From Lachnospiraceae bacterium (GTDB lineage Bacteria; Bacillota; Clostridia; Lachnospirales; Lachnospiraceae), in assembly GCA_910574865.1 (NCBI GenBank), contig CAJTDN010000003.1, positions 310,001 through 374,000 on the forward strand: DNA of 64,000 nucleotides, written 5' to 3'. Under the pieces are notes generated by a model. The model was not told where the DNA came from. It searched no databases and saw nothing but the letters and a program-made list of their open reading frames with translations. Shown here piece by piece: positions 49,559 to 58,104 of this stretch; position 1 is the first letter of the stretch; each line of letters opens with the position of its first letter. The position numbers were made by a program, and so were the translations under genes.

Positions 49559-50512
49559 TTAGAACAGTGACATCTTCGCCGTCTTGGCCGACAGCTTGTT
49601 ACCGGTAATCAGCAAAATCGTCCCCACCACGGACTGGAACAAGCCGGATGCCGTGGACAAACTGAAGTCATGCCCCGTGGCAAACGCCATTCTGTACGTA
49701 TACGTGGACAGACAATCCGCAAACTCGTACGTGGTCGGCATGTACAACAACAACACCTTGTCGAAACCGGTCATGAACACGAGGCCAATCTGCATCGTGA
49801 ACATCATCACGACGATGGGAAGGATACTTGGAATCGTGATGTTCCACACCCTCTGCCAACGGCTCGCGCCGTCGATACATGCGGCCTCATACAGATTCTG
49901 GTCGATGCCCGCAATCGTGGCAATGTAAATAATCGCCCCATAACCGGCTCCCTGCCAGATGCCAAGGAAACAGTTGATGAACCAGAAGGTCGGGCTGTTG
50001 TTGGCCAGCCAATTCTGCTTCTCCGCGCCGAAGAATGACAAAAGCTGTGTGATTGCGCCCGTGTCCTTCAAGAACTCCGTGGCAAGCGTACAACATACGA
50101 CCGCCGACACGAAGTATGGCATGTAAGTAACCGTCTGTACCACCCTTGAAAAACTCTTGCTTCTCAACTGCCCAATCAAAAGCCCCAGGACGACCGGGGC
50201 GATAAAGCCCAACGTCAGGTTCAAAAGCGCCATGCAAATCGTGTTACGCAAGGCAATCGGGAACTGTGTTCCCGTGAACAGTTCCACGAACTTGTCCATC
50301 CCCACCCACGGACTGCCAAAAATACCAAGGGACACCTTGTAGTTCTGGAACGCCATCAGGATGCCGAACATCGGGGCATAGTTAAAAATCAGCCAGTATA
50401 CGGCCGGAATCAGGAATATCAAATACAATCCCCAGTTCTTCCTTAAATCGTACTTCCACGTCTTCTTGGGATTATATGAGGCCTTTTTTGCTTTTACCTT
50501 CGTATTTGCCAT
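49559..50512 (-). CDS. Carbohydrate ABC permease (LplB type)
   Basis: Membrane permease, 317 residues. The start MANTKVKAKK follows GGGAGGTAGG. Features: cytoplasmic basic N-terminus, WGLYLIFLIPAVYWLIFNYAPMFGI first helix, and the EAA loop NLYEAACIDGASRWQRVWNI. It pairs with the LplC-type permease and the lipoprotein upstream. It starts about 470 bp after the binding-protein gene, with a strong terminator between. Confidence 0.94.
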   Translation of the reverse strand: MANTKVKAKKASYNPKKTWKYDLRKNWGLYLIFLIPAVYWLIFNYAPMFGILMAFQNYKVSLGIFGSPWVGMDKFVELFTGTQFPIALRNTICMALLNLTLGFIAPVVLGLLIGQLRSKSFSRVVQTVTYMPYFVSAVVCCTLATEFLKDTGAITQLLSFFGAEKQNWLANNSPTFWFINCFLGIWQGAGYGAIIYIATIAGIDQNLYEAACIDGASRWQRVWNITIPSILPIVVMMFTMQIGLVFMTGFDKVLLLYMPTTYEFADCLSTYTYRMAFATGHDFSLSTASGLFQSVVGTILLITGNKLSAKTAKMSLF

Positions 50513-50985
50513 TGATAATCCTACCTCCCTTTCTTTTTTTTGTTCTTCCGTATCCAACACTTCAGAAACGTATGTCTGATTATAGCACAAACACCCGGTA
50601 TCATGCTATCGCTTTTTTGTTCATTGTATCATTTTTTTGTTTGATTTTTATAATTTGTTAACAAATTTTATGGTTGCATTATAACGCGAACTTTTTTCTG
50701 ATGATTGCACGATACGCTTCTATATTGTAATTTTCCATTTTTTCCAACTGTGCAATTACAATCCGACAGCTGACAACAATGCAATTCATTGCAATGATAG
50801 TCGGATAGGAACCGGCAACCGTTCAGCCGCATTTATCATACGACATGTTTTGGTTGAAAAAAGGCCAGAATGTCACATTTGTGATGACATTCTGGCCCAT
50901 GTTTCTTTCTTCATTCCGCCTAGTTCAGGGCACGAATTGACGGTGCCATCATCCGGCTCCTGCCACTCCACCCGCGCCCGGCATC
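50513..50985 (-). other. 473-bp gap between binding-protein and permease genes
   Basis: No gene. It holds a terminator at 50857-50897, a stem-loop at 50761-50796 (ATCCGAC / GTCGGAT enclosing TGCAATTCATTGCA), and an AT-rich stretch with possible promoter elements before the permease start. The layout fits a system in which most transcripts stop after the binding protein and fewer reach the permeases. Confidence 0.6.
50857..50897 (-). terminator. Strong terminator after the binding-protein gene
   Basis: Perfect 13-bp stem GGCCAGAATGTCA / TGACATTCTGGCC with a 9-base loop, followed on the minus strand by TTTTTT. It lies about 90 bases after the binding-protein stop. Confidence 0.88.
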
Positions 50986-52971
50986 TTACCTGCCCACCGT
51001 GCCCGCCAAATCCACGTAATTCTGCAACAGCTCGACCGCCGTGTCCGTGTCGATATTGTCAAAGCCCTTCACGTAATCCTCCCAGCTCATCGTTCCTTTG
51101 ATGACGTTCGGCACGCTCTGCGCCTGATAATCCGTACCCGCCGTGCTAATCTTGCTGTACTGCTCAGATTCTTCGGAATTCAACAAACTACTGTAATCTA
51201 AAACATTCCCCGTATTCGTATATTTCGTCCACTGCTCCATGGCATTTGCGTTAACCGTTGGAACGCCCTTGTCCATTTTGTACTCACCACTGTTACCGGT
51301 CAGCTTAATACCGGTATCCATCCTCTGTCCCATCAAAGCGCCTTGGATGGTATTGGACGAATCAAAAGTGGTCTTAATCACCTTGGTTCCATCCTCATCC
51401 GTGGATTCCGTATAGGCCGTCTCAATGTCGTAATCCGCATAGATATCCGGATCCAGCTTTACGGAGGCATATTGCTCCGCATTCAATCCGATACGGATGA
51501 CCTTTGCCCCTTCCTCGGAGTAGGTCCAGTCCAAATAAGTAAACAACGTTGCCAAATCCTTGTCCTCCGCCTTCTCGGTAATGCCAATCGGAGAACCTTT
51601 TCTACTCGTCTGGTACAAGGAATCCGGCTCTTTGTACATCTGGTCTTCTGTTCCGTACATGTCGTTAATCGGAAGCGCGGCCCCCATCACATAAGCATCC
51701 TTCTGGTCATCCGCATCCTGGCAGGACACGCGAAGCGCCGTTCCCAACGTGCTTGACAAACCGCACCACATGCCGACCTTGCCCTGATTGACGCTTGCCG
51801 AGTCAATCATGAAGAACATGTCATTGGCACGCGTGTTGAAATTTGGATCCAACCAGCCGTTCTCATACCAGACCTGCATACACTCGATATAAGTCTTGAA
51901 ATTCTCGGACGTGCCATCATAGGACACCTTGCCGTCCTTCACGTAATACGTTCCCGTACCACCGCCGAAGGAAGAAGTAATATCTCCCAGCGCGCTATAG
52001 CCATAATACTGAATGGAAAGCCCATATGCGCTGCTGTCATCTGACCACCCTCTCGCATCGATGGCCTTGTCAAACGCCTCAAACATCCATTCCCAGTCGC
52101 TGATGGTAATCGGATCCGACTTGCCGCTCGGGAAAATCACGTTGTCCGTATAATCCTCCGCCGGATTCTCGCCCTCGCTGGCCTCGAACTTCGTCACCTC
52201 GTTCTTCTTCCAGCCCTCGAGGTTGTCCTCTTCCATGGCCTTGTCAAGCGGGGTCACGGCCGGATGTCCGTTTTCCTTCACGTAGTCGCTCTCCCAATCC
52301 CACACGTACTCGGTCGGCTCGGCGTACTTCACAATCCAGTCACGGCGGTAGCAGGTTCCCTCCCACGGGTCTTCCGGGCCGTCCGTGATGCCGTAAATTG
52401 CGTAATAATGCGCCTTCCCCTCATCATCCGCCACCTGCACGAGCGGCTTTAATTCCGGATTTGCCTCCAGATAAGCCACGTAATTCGGCATGTACTTCTC
52501 CACGTACTCCGTGATGTCCATCAAAATGCCGCTTTCCACCAACGCCTGCGGACTTTCTGAAGAAACAACCAGATCCAAGATTTCCGGATACTCGCCAGTT
52601 CCCATCATCGTATTGAAGTTGTCCGACTCCGAACCGGTAATCGGCACGAGGTAGGAAAACTTCAACTGCCGCCCGTTCTCCTCTGTACCGATGCCGCCAT
52701 CCTTCACGTTCCAATACTGCTGGTTAATAAACTGCGCGACTGCGGTTTCTTCATAAGTTTCATAATACTCGCCGTTGCTGTCCGTCTTGTAAATCCACCA
52801 GGTAAAGTTCGCGTCCTTGCCGGCGAACTCGTCCTCGCCCGCGACATCACCGCCGCCGTTACCATCCGCCTTGCCGTCATCGCCCTTGCCGCCGCAGCCT
52901 ACCACGAGGGTGAGAGCCATCGCCGCCATTAGGCCGACTGACAAAATCCGTTTTACTACTTTGTTTTTCAT
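50986..52971 (-). CDS. Oligosaccharide-binding lipoprotein (LplA type)
   Basis: Extracellular sugar-binding lipoprotein of the importer, 661 residues. The start MKNKVVKRIL follows AGAAGGAGG. The signal peptide ends at VVGC with Cys26 lipidated, followed by a Gly/Asp-rich linker. The mature part begins FTWWIYKTDSNGEYYE and has LKFSYLVPITGSESDNFN. It is longer than ordinary CUT1 binding proteins (about 430), as LplA-type proteins are. It is first in its unit; a probable operator overlaps the start of transcription. The sugar is unknown; downstream GH3 and nearby GH106-like enzymes suggest a plant glycan. Confidence 0.92.
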   Translation of the reverse strand: MKNKVVKRILSVGLMAAMALTLVVGCGGKGDDGKADGNGGGDVAGEDEFAGKDANFTWWIYKTDSNGEYYETYEETAVAQFINQQYWNVKDGGIGTEENGRQLKFSYLVPITGSESDNFNTMMGTGEYPEILDLVVSSESPQALVESGILMDITEYVEKYMPNYVAYLEANPELKPLVQVADDEGKAHYYAIYGITDGPEDPWEGTCYRRDWIVKYAEPTEYVWDWESDYVKENGHPAVTPLDKAMEEDNLEGWKKNEVTKFEASEGENPAEDYTDNVIFPSGKSDPITISDWEWMFEAFDKAIDARGWSDDSSAYGLSIQYYGYSALGDITSSFGGGTGTYYVKDGKVSYDGTSENFKTYIECMQVWYENGWLDPNFNTRANDMFFMIDSASVNQGKVGMWCGLSSTLGTALRVSCQDADDQKDAYVMGAALPINDMYGTEDQMYKEPDSLYQTSRKGSPIGITEKAEDKDLATLFTYLDWTYSEEGAKVIRIGLNAEQYASVKLDPDIYADYDIETAYTESTDEDGTKVIKTTFDSSNTIQGALMGQRMDTGIKLTGNSGEYKMDKGVPTVNANAMEQWTKYTNTGNVLDYSSLLNSEESEQYSKISTAGTDYQAQSVPNVIKGTMSWEDYVKGFDNIDTDTAVELLQNYVDLAGTVGR

Positions 52972-53011
52972 AAACTGCCTCCTTCTTTGCTTTTTTCCAT
53001 TTCTTAATCCC

Positions 53012-53045
53012 TGGAACGATTGCACGTTCCAATGTCACCATTATA
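53012..53045 (-). promoter_or_regulatory. Promoter -10 and overlapping operator of the importer
   Basis: TATAAT on the minus strand (53040-53045) is followed about 8 bases later by TGGAACG-ATTGCA-CGTTCCA (53012-53031), a perfect 7-bp inverted repeat near the expected start of transcription. This is a typical LacI/GntR-type repressor position. No convincing -35 was seen. Confidence 0.55.
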
Positions 53046-53181
53046 CAAAAAGCAAGGTTTTCACGCTATCATATTTTCACCCATTTCTGTCATAATTTCG
53101 TCAAGCCGCCACATATTTTATATATTTTTAATGATTAATTCAATAACCAGCAAAAAAGTGTAGCAAAAAATAGGGCATCTA

Positions 53182-53222
53182 TGTTATCATAACAAAATAG
53201 CGGCTATTATCGTACTACGATA
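53182..53222 (+). promoter_or_regulatory. Two palindromes upstream of the alpha/beta hydrolase gene
   Basis: TGTTATCATAACA (53182-53194) is a perfect 13-bp palindrome. TATCGTACTACGATA (53208-53222) is a perfect inverted repeat with a 3-base centre. Both lie 50-90 bases before the hydrolase start and are candidate operators. Confidence 0.5.
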
Positions 53223-53270
53223 GCGCCGGTGTACAGATGGCAACATAAAAATAGCGAAAGGAATGAAATC

Positions 53271-54254
53271 ATGAAAATTGACAGAAAAGAAAAAGTCGTC
53301 CTTGGGGGCCTGCCACAGAAGATACATATCAAAAGCCTCGACGAGCAAAACCCGGTCCTTCTATTTTTACATGGCGGCCCCGGGGTCTGCAACCGGCACG
53401 GCATCATCACGCAGCACGCCGACCTTCTGGACACCTTCACCATCGTGGCCTGGGACCAGCGTGGGAGCGGCGGCTCGTACAAGGGCGCCACGCCGGAGAC
53501 GCTCACCATCGAGCGGCTGACCGATGACGCGCACGAGCTCGTACTGTGGCTGTGCAAGGAATTTCATAAGGACAAGGTCTTCATCATCGGCGGCAGCTGG
53601 GGTTCGGAGCTTGGCACCTGGCTCGCCTACCGTTACCCCGACCACATTGCCGCCTACGTCGGCTTCGGGCAGGTGGTCAACGGGGCGAAGAACGAGGAAA
53701 TCAGCTACCGGTTCGCACTGGATGCGGCCCGTAGTGCCGGCGACACAAAATCCGTGAAGAAACTGGAAGAACTGGGCGCGCCGGTGATAGGCGTTTACAA
53801 GGGCGGCTACAAGGGTATGATGGTACAGCGCAACATCATGATGAAATACGGCGGCTATTCGCAAAGCAAGGAAAAACGCAGCTATTTCCGCTCGATGGTC
53901 GTCCCGATGCTGTTTTCCGGCGAATACAGTCTTTCCGACCTCTGGGGCGTGGCCAAAGGGCACTCCTACGTTCTGGAAGTCATGTGGCCGGAGGTCGGGC
54001 GCACAGACTTCCCCAAGACGTGTACCAAGTTCGAAGTCCCCTACTTCATCTTCGACGGACGGCTGGACAAGAACACACCCGCCGAACTGGTGGAAGATTA
54101 TTTCAACCTCATCGAGGCACCGAAAAAAGAACTCATCTGGTTCGACGCTTCCGGGCACAACCCGATGAACGACGAGCCGGACAAATTCAAGACGCTGCTG
54201 CGCCAGCGGCTTATGGAAATCCGGGAAAGCGAAAAAAACACTTGCCGAATCTAA
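53271..54254 (+). CDS. Alpha/beta hydrolase, proline-iminopeptidase-like
   Basis: Cytoplasmic alpha/beta hydrolase of 327 residues. The start MKIDRKEK follows GAAAGGAATG. HGGPG at 34-38 forms the oxyanion hole, DQRGSGGS follows, and the nucleophile is Ser109 in GGSWGS. A late Asp (FDGRLD) and His (GHNP) complete the triad. The pattern is that of proline iminopeptidases (S33), though esterases share it. It is followed 73 bp later by a GPH-type transporter, so it may act on an imported glycoside ester or peptide; the substrate is unknown. Confidence 0.88.
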   Translation: MKIDRKEKVVLGGLPQKIHIKSLDEQNPVLLFLHGGPGVCNRHGIITQHADLLDTFTIVAWDQRGSGGSYKGATPETLTIERLTDDAHELVLWLCKEFHKDKVFIIGGSWGSELGTWLAYRYPDHIAAYVGFGQVVNGAKNEEISYRFALDAARSAGDTKSVKKLEELGAPVIGVYKGGYKGMMVQRNIMMKYGGYSQSKEKRSYFRSMVVPMLFSGEYSLSDLWGVAKGHSYVLEVMWPEVGRTDFPKTCTKFEVPYFIFDGRLDKNTPAELVEDYFNLIEAPKKELIWFDASGHNPMNDEPDKFKTLLRQRLMEIRESEKNTCRI

Positions 54255-54327
54255 ACCGGCATGCCGCCTGGCGGCGCCACCATAAACAGACGGTGGCACG
54301 AATAAAAGAAGAAAGCGAGAAAAACAC

Positions 54328-55770
54328 ATGCAAGATACAAACAAAAACGTGGCCGGAACATCCGTAATCAAGCCCATCAAGGCCGTCGAAAAAATCGGCT
54401 TCGGCACCTTCTCCACGGCGAGCAACGTGGTGTACCAGTTCAAGAGCCTTTATTACTTATTGTTTTTGACCAACGTCATCGGCATCAACGTCGTGCACGC
54501 CGGCATGATCATCGCCATCGGCACCGTATGGGATGCCATAAACGACCCGATGGTCGGCTACTGGGCGGTCAACCACACGTTCAAGAACGGGGAAAAGTGC
54601 CGCCCGTTCGCGCTCTGGTGCGCCGTTCCGTGGGCCATCACCGTCGTCTTGATGTTCACGCAGTTCAACGTGGCCTACTCGTTGAAAATCGTGCTGGCCA
54701 TCGTCGTCTACCTCGTGTTTGAATTGTTCAACACCTTCGTGGCGATCCCCTACAACAGCATGGGCGGACTGGCCACCAACCGCGACGCGGACCGCCGCGC
54801 CATCAACGTCGCCCGCAACCTGGGCGGCTGCCTCGGCTCCGGCATCGGTGCCGTCGCCTGCCTGCCGCTCGTGAAGCTGTTCGGCGGGCTGGACGCGAAA
54901 GGCAACATCATTTCCGCGGCCTGCGAGGAAGGGACGTTCTTGTCCTCCTTCTTTTCCAGCCAGAGCGCGCGCGGGTTCTTTTTCGCCGCCCTCGTCATGG
55001 GAGTCGTCTGCATCATCGGCAGCTTCGCCCATTATTTCACGACCGAGGAGCGCGTGAAACAGGAAGTGGAAGACGAGTCCCACCTGCCTTTCCTCACAAT
55101 CGTGAAAATCCTCTTCGGCTGCCGCTCCTGGGTGTTCAACATGCTCTACATCATCTGTTACGGCGTGGTCAACATGTTAATCATGAGCACCATCAATTAC
55201 TATGCGACCTACGTGATGGGCAGCACGGGCGCGGCCACGGTCATCATGGCGGTCTACCTGATCGTGGCCATCGCCGCCACCATCCTGACCGTGCCGCTCG
55301 ACAAGGCGCTCGGTCGGAAGAACATGATGATTTTTGCCGCCGCCATCATGGTCGTGGGCAAGCTTTGGTTCATCATCGCGCCCTATTCCACCGGTGCCAT
55401 TTATTTGAACGCCGTCACGTTCGCCATCGGCATCACGGTCGCGTTCGTCATGTTCAACACCAACCGCAACAACATCGCCGACCTCGTGGAATGGCAGAGC
55501 GGCAGGCGCATCGACAGCATGGTCTCCACGGTGGACAACTTGGCCAGCAAGCTGGCGACCGCCGGGGCAAGCATCCTCATGACCTCCGCCCTCGGCATGG
55601 CGGGCTTCGACGCGCAGTTGGACGCGCAGCCGGCGACGGCCATCGGGGCCATCAACGCGCTGCTTGGCTGGATACCGCTCGTCATCTCCGCCATCATGCT
55701 CGTCGTCGCGTTCTTCTTCGACATTGACAAGGAAATGGACACGATGCACGCGGGCAAGGCAAAGTCCTGA
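54328..55770 (+). CDS. GPH-type sugar:cation symporter (MFS)
   Basis: A 480-residue, 12-helix membrane transporter of the glycoside-pentoside-hexuronide:cation symporter family. Hallmarks are the N-terminal EKIGFGTFSTASNVVYQF, the GTVWDAINDPMVGYW loop between helices 2 and 3, and a late NRNNIADLVEWQSGRR. It probably brings in a glycoside or uronide with Na+ or H+. It follows the alpha/beta hydrolase gene in the same direction, and a terminator closes the unit. Confidence 0.92.
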   Translation: MQDTNKNVAGTSVIKPIKAVEKIGFGTFSTASNVVYQFKSLYYLLFLTNVIGINVVHAGMIIAIGTVWDAINDPMVGYWAVNHTFKNGEKCRPFALWCAVPWAITVVLMFTQFNVAYSLKIVLAIVVYLVFELFNTFVAIPYNSMGGLATNRDADRRAINVARNLGGCLGSGIGAVACLPLVKLFGGLDAKGNIISAACEEGTFLSSFFSSQSARGFFFAALVMGVVCIIGSFAHYFTTEERVKQEVEDESHLPFLTIVKILFGCRSWVFNMLYIICYGVVNMLIMSTINYYATYVMGSTGAATVIMAVYLIVAIAATILTVPLDKALGRKNMMIFAAAIMVVGKLWFIIAPYSTGAIYLNAVTFAIGITVAFVMFNTNRNNIADLVEWQSGRRIDSMVSTVDNLASKLATAGASILMTSALGMAGFDAQLDAQPATAIGAINALLGWIPLVISAIMLVVAFFFDIDKEMDTMHAGKAKS

Positions 55771-55860
55771 CGGCACCCGCCGACGCGCGGACGAGACACC
55801 TCCGTCCCGCACCCCGGATCCGCATGCAAGAAGGCTTTCCCGGGGAACGTGTAAATGAAA

Positions 55861-55896
55861 AGAATGGCGTCGACAAGAGACGGCCATTCTTTTTTA
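55861..55896 (+). terminator. Terminator after the GPH transporter
   Basis: Stem AGAATGGC / GCCATTCT, extended by GTC/GAC, followed by a run of T. It is about 90 bases after the transporter stop. Confidence 0.82.
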
Positions 55897-55904
55897 TTCC
55901 ACAT

Positions 55905-56097
55905 AATATGATACAAGCGTCAAAAGGTCATGCGTTTCATGCTTGCATGAAAAAGGATGACTTTGGGACGCGCAAAACACCGAAAAGTAGCCATTTTTCG
56001 CAGAAAAATGAGCGGATTTGAGGTGTTTTCGGATTACGGGAGTGCGTTAGCACGGAGTAATCCGTGTATCATGAGCGTCAAAATACCTTTTGACGCT
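55905..56097 (+). repeat. Dispersed intergenic repeat, family 1 (copy near 56 kb)
   Basis: Contains the shared blocks GCAAAACACCGAAAAGTAGC, GCGGATTTGAGGTGTTTT, GGGAGTGCGTTAGCACGGAG and GTGTATCATG, and ends in a GCGTCAAAA / TTTTGACGC hairpin. It reaches the stop codon of the HD-GYP-like gene. Confidence 0.8.
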
Positions 56098-58104
56098 CTA
56101 ATCATAATATGTTCCATCGTAGAGCCTGCGGCACGCTTCCCCCACGCCGTTTTGAAAAATCTCCCGTAAATTCTCCTGCAGCTTACGGCCTTGCAGGCTC
56201 ACGGTGAGCGGCGGGTAAAACCTGCGCCCCTCCTCCCCCACCGCCTCGGCCACGGCCTCGTCGAGCGCGCCGCCCGTACGATAGGACAACCCGTCAGAAT
56301 CCATTTTCCTGGTCAGAAACGATGCCAGGGTGATGACGTCCACCACACAACGGCACGGACTCTCGGTCCTCCTATATTCGTCCGGGTATCCTTTCGCGCC
56401 ATTGTACCACACGTGGTGTCCCAATGCCAAATCCGCGTACTCCCGTGTGGATTTCCGCTTTTCCAACATTTCCCAGCCCACGTACGTGTGCAACCGCAAC
56501 AGCTCCTGCTCCTCCTGGAACAGTTCCCGGTTACGGATGGAATGGATATGGTAAAAATGAAGGAGCCCCACGTCATGAAGCATCGCGCCCTTCTGAACAA
56601 ACCGTAACAAAGCCGCCCGCATTTGCTTTGTTCCCCGCACGTCTTCCCCGGCGGGAACAAAAGCCTCCCCCCTCACGCTTTCCCCTGCGGGAACGCCAGC
56701 CTCCCCCCTCACGCTTTCCCAGGCGGGAACGCCGCCAGCCCACGCGCCTGCCCCGATGGGAACGCCGTCAAAAATCTGCGGTTCCTCCTCTATCACCGCC
56801 CCACAAATGGCCACGGCCACCTTGGCCACCACCCAGGAACGCACGTAAATGTCCGGCGTGCATTTCCCAAGTACCGTGAGGAGCACCTCGTCATACGGCG
56901 GGCATCCGTCCAATTCAATATAAGAGGAAATGAACTGGTTCAAGTAAAAAGCGTGGCCCTGGTCCGCCGGAAGGCCGCTGACGTACCAAAACGCCCGCTC
57001 GTTCAGTCTCTGTAAATATTCCCTTTTCTTCCAAATCAAGTCGCGCCCCACGAAATGCTGGTCCGTGAAGTTCCGTTCCGTAAAATTCTCGTTCGCGAAT
57101 TCTTCCAAAATGTTACAATAGGACATGGGCAGGGTAATCTGGGCGTACATGCCGTCAACGGACTGGTCGTCCTCGTTCGCCTGCTCAATCAGCATCTCCA
57201 TCTTCCCCAGCATTTCCTGGATGGCCGTCAGGCCGCACATGTACTCCATTTCGCAATAGGGCCAGTAAAACCGGGGATTCGGCGTACCGCCATCCCTCTT
57301 CATGCTTTCTATCTGCTCGTCATAAAGAACGTGGCTCGACTCCATCAAGTCGGCCAGGTCCTGCGGAGAAAAGTCGGTGCAAAACAAGGAACGCCCGGAA
57401 ACCATCTGCTGGTGGGTCAGGTACAAAAAGCGCTCCCATGGAAGCCCCGGCGCGAGGTTTTTGTACCAATCATCGCCAAGAACCTGGATGGTATGGCGGA
57501 CGATGCCTATCTTCTCGCTCTTGTTCTTAAAACGTCCCAGCGACACGTTTGCCATGGCACGGATAATGTATCCCTTCGTCTCCTCGGATTCTATCTCGTC
57601 AAAAAATTTCCGATAGGCCCCGGCTTCCGCGAAGCACATGCGGAACCGCTGGTCGTAGGCATCCAAGACCGGATGCTCGACGCCAAGCAACATCCGCGTC
57701 TGGGAATACAGTCCCATCCCTTTAAAATATAGTTCACGGATGATACCGTCCTGCATCTTCCTCGTACGGTAAAAACTCAAAAGTGCCTGATGTATGGTAC
57801 AGTACAAGCCCGAATCCAGATAATCCCCCTTGCAGACCAGGGCGGCGGCAAATTCTTCCAATCCCGTGAGTTCCTCGCCGCCCTCGGCAAAGAGATTGTC
57901 AACGGACTGCCGAAACTCGGTACGCAGCAACTCCATGCTGCGCACGCGCAATTTCGCGGCATACGCCCAGTTTTCCCGCAGTGCCTGATACCAGGACGCA
58001 AAAGACAAACCCTCCGTTGCCCCAAACGTCGTCCGTTCGGCGATGGAACGCAAGTTTTCTATGTACTCCTTCTGATAGGACTGCACGCGTACGCCCCCTC
58101 TCAC
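56098..58104 (-). CDS. HD-GYP-like protein with long helical N-terminus
   Basis: A 668-residue soluble protein. The C-terminal 170 residues resemble an HD-GYP phosphodiesterase: MLHDVGLLHFYH, a later LHTYVGWEML, and GHHVWYNGAKGYPDEY, close to the HHE..DG.GYP signature. The N-terminal 450 residues are mostly helical and unfamiliar. Three 12-residue repeats (GVPAGESVRGEA type) precede the HD domain. The start is GTG overlapping the kinase stop as GTGA; another GTG six codons later has better GAGAGGGGG spacing. HD-GYP proteins cleave c-di-GMP, but the altered metal motif leaves activity uncertain. Confidence 0.75.
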   Translation of the reverse strand: MRGGVRVQSYQKEYIENLRSIAERTTFGATEGLSFASWYQALRENWAYAAKLRVRSMELLRTEFRQSVDNLFAEGGEELTGLEEFAAALVCKGDYLDSGLYCTIHQALLSFYRTRKMQDGIIRELYFKGMGLYSQTRMLLGVEHPVLDAYDQRFRMCFAEAGAYRKFFDEIESEETKGYIIRAMANVSLGRFKNKSEKIGIVRHTIQVLGDDWYKNLAPGLPWERFLYLTHQQMVSGRSLFCTDFSPQDLADLMESSHVLYDEQIESMKRDGGTPNPRFYWPYCEMEYMCGLTAIQEMLGKMEMLIEQANEDDQSVDGMYAQITLPMSYCNILEEFANENFTERNFTDQHFVGRDLIWKKREYLQRLNERAFWYVSGLPADQGHAFYLNQFISSYIELDGCPPYDEVLLTVLGKCTPDIYVRSWVVAKVAVAICGAVIEEEPQIFDGVPIGAGAWAGGVPAWESVRGEAGVPAGESVRGEAFVPAGEDVRGTKQMRAALLRFVQKGAMLHDVGLLHFYHIHSIRNRELFQEEQELLRLHTYVGWEMLEKRKSTREYADLALGHHVWYNGAKGYPDEYRRTESPCRCVVDVITLASFLTRKMDSDGLSYRTGGALDEAVAEAVGEEGRRFYPPLTVSLQGRKLQENLREIFQNGVGEACRRLYDGTYYD
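56640..56755 (-). repeat. In-frame 36-bp tandem repeats in the HD-GYP-like gene
   Basis: About three units encoding GVPAWESVRGEA, GVPAGESVRGEA and FVPAGEDVRGTK, the first two differing at one residue. The array sits just before the HD domain and probably forms a flexible loop. Confidence 0.8.

Noticed and set aside
53367-54443. 358-codon minus-strand frame opposite the alpha/beta hydrolase
   Set aside because: Shadow of a gene with a complete catalytic triad pattern; no ribosome site.
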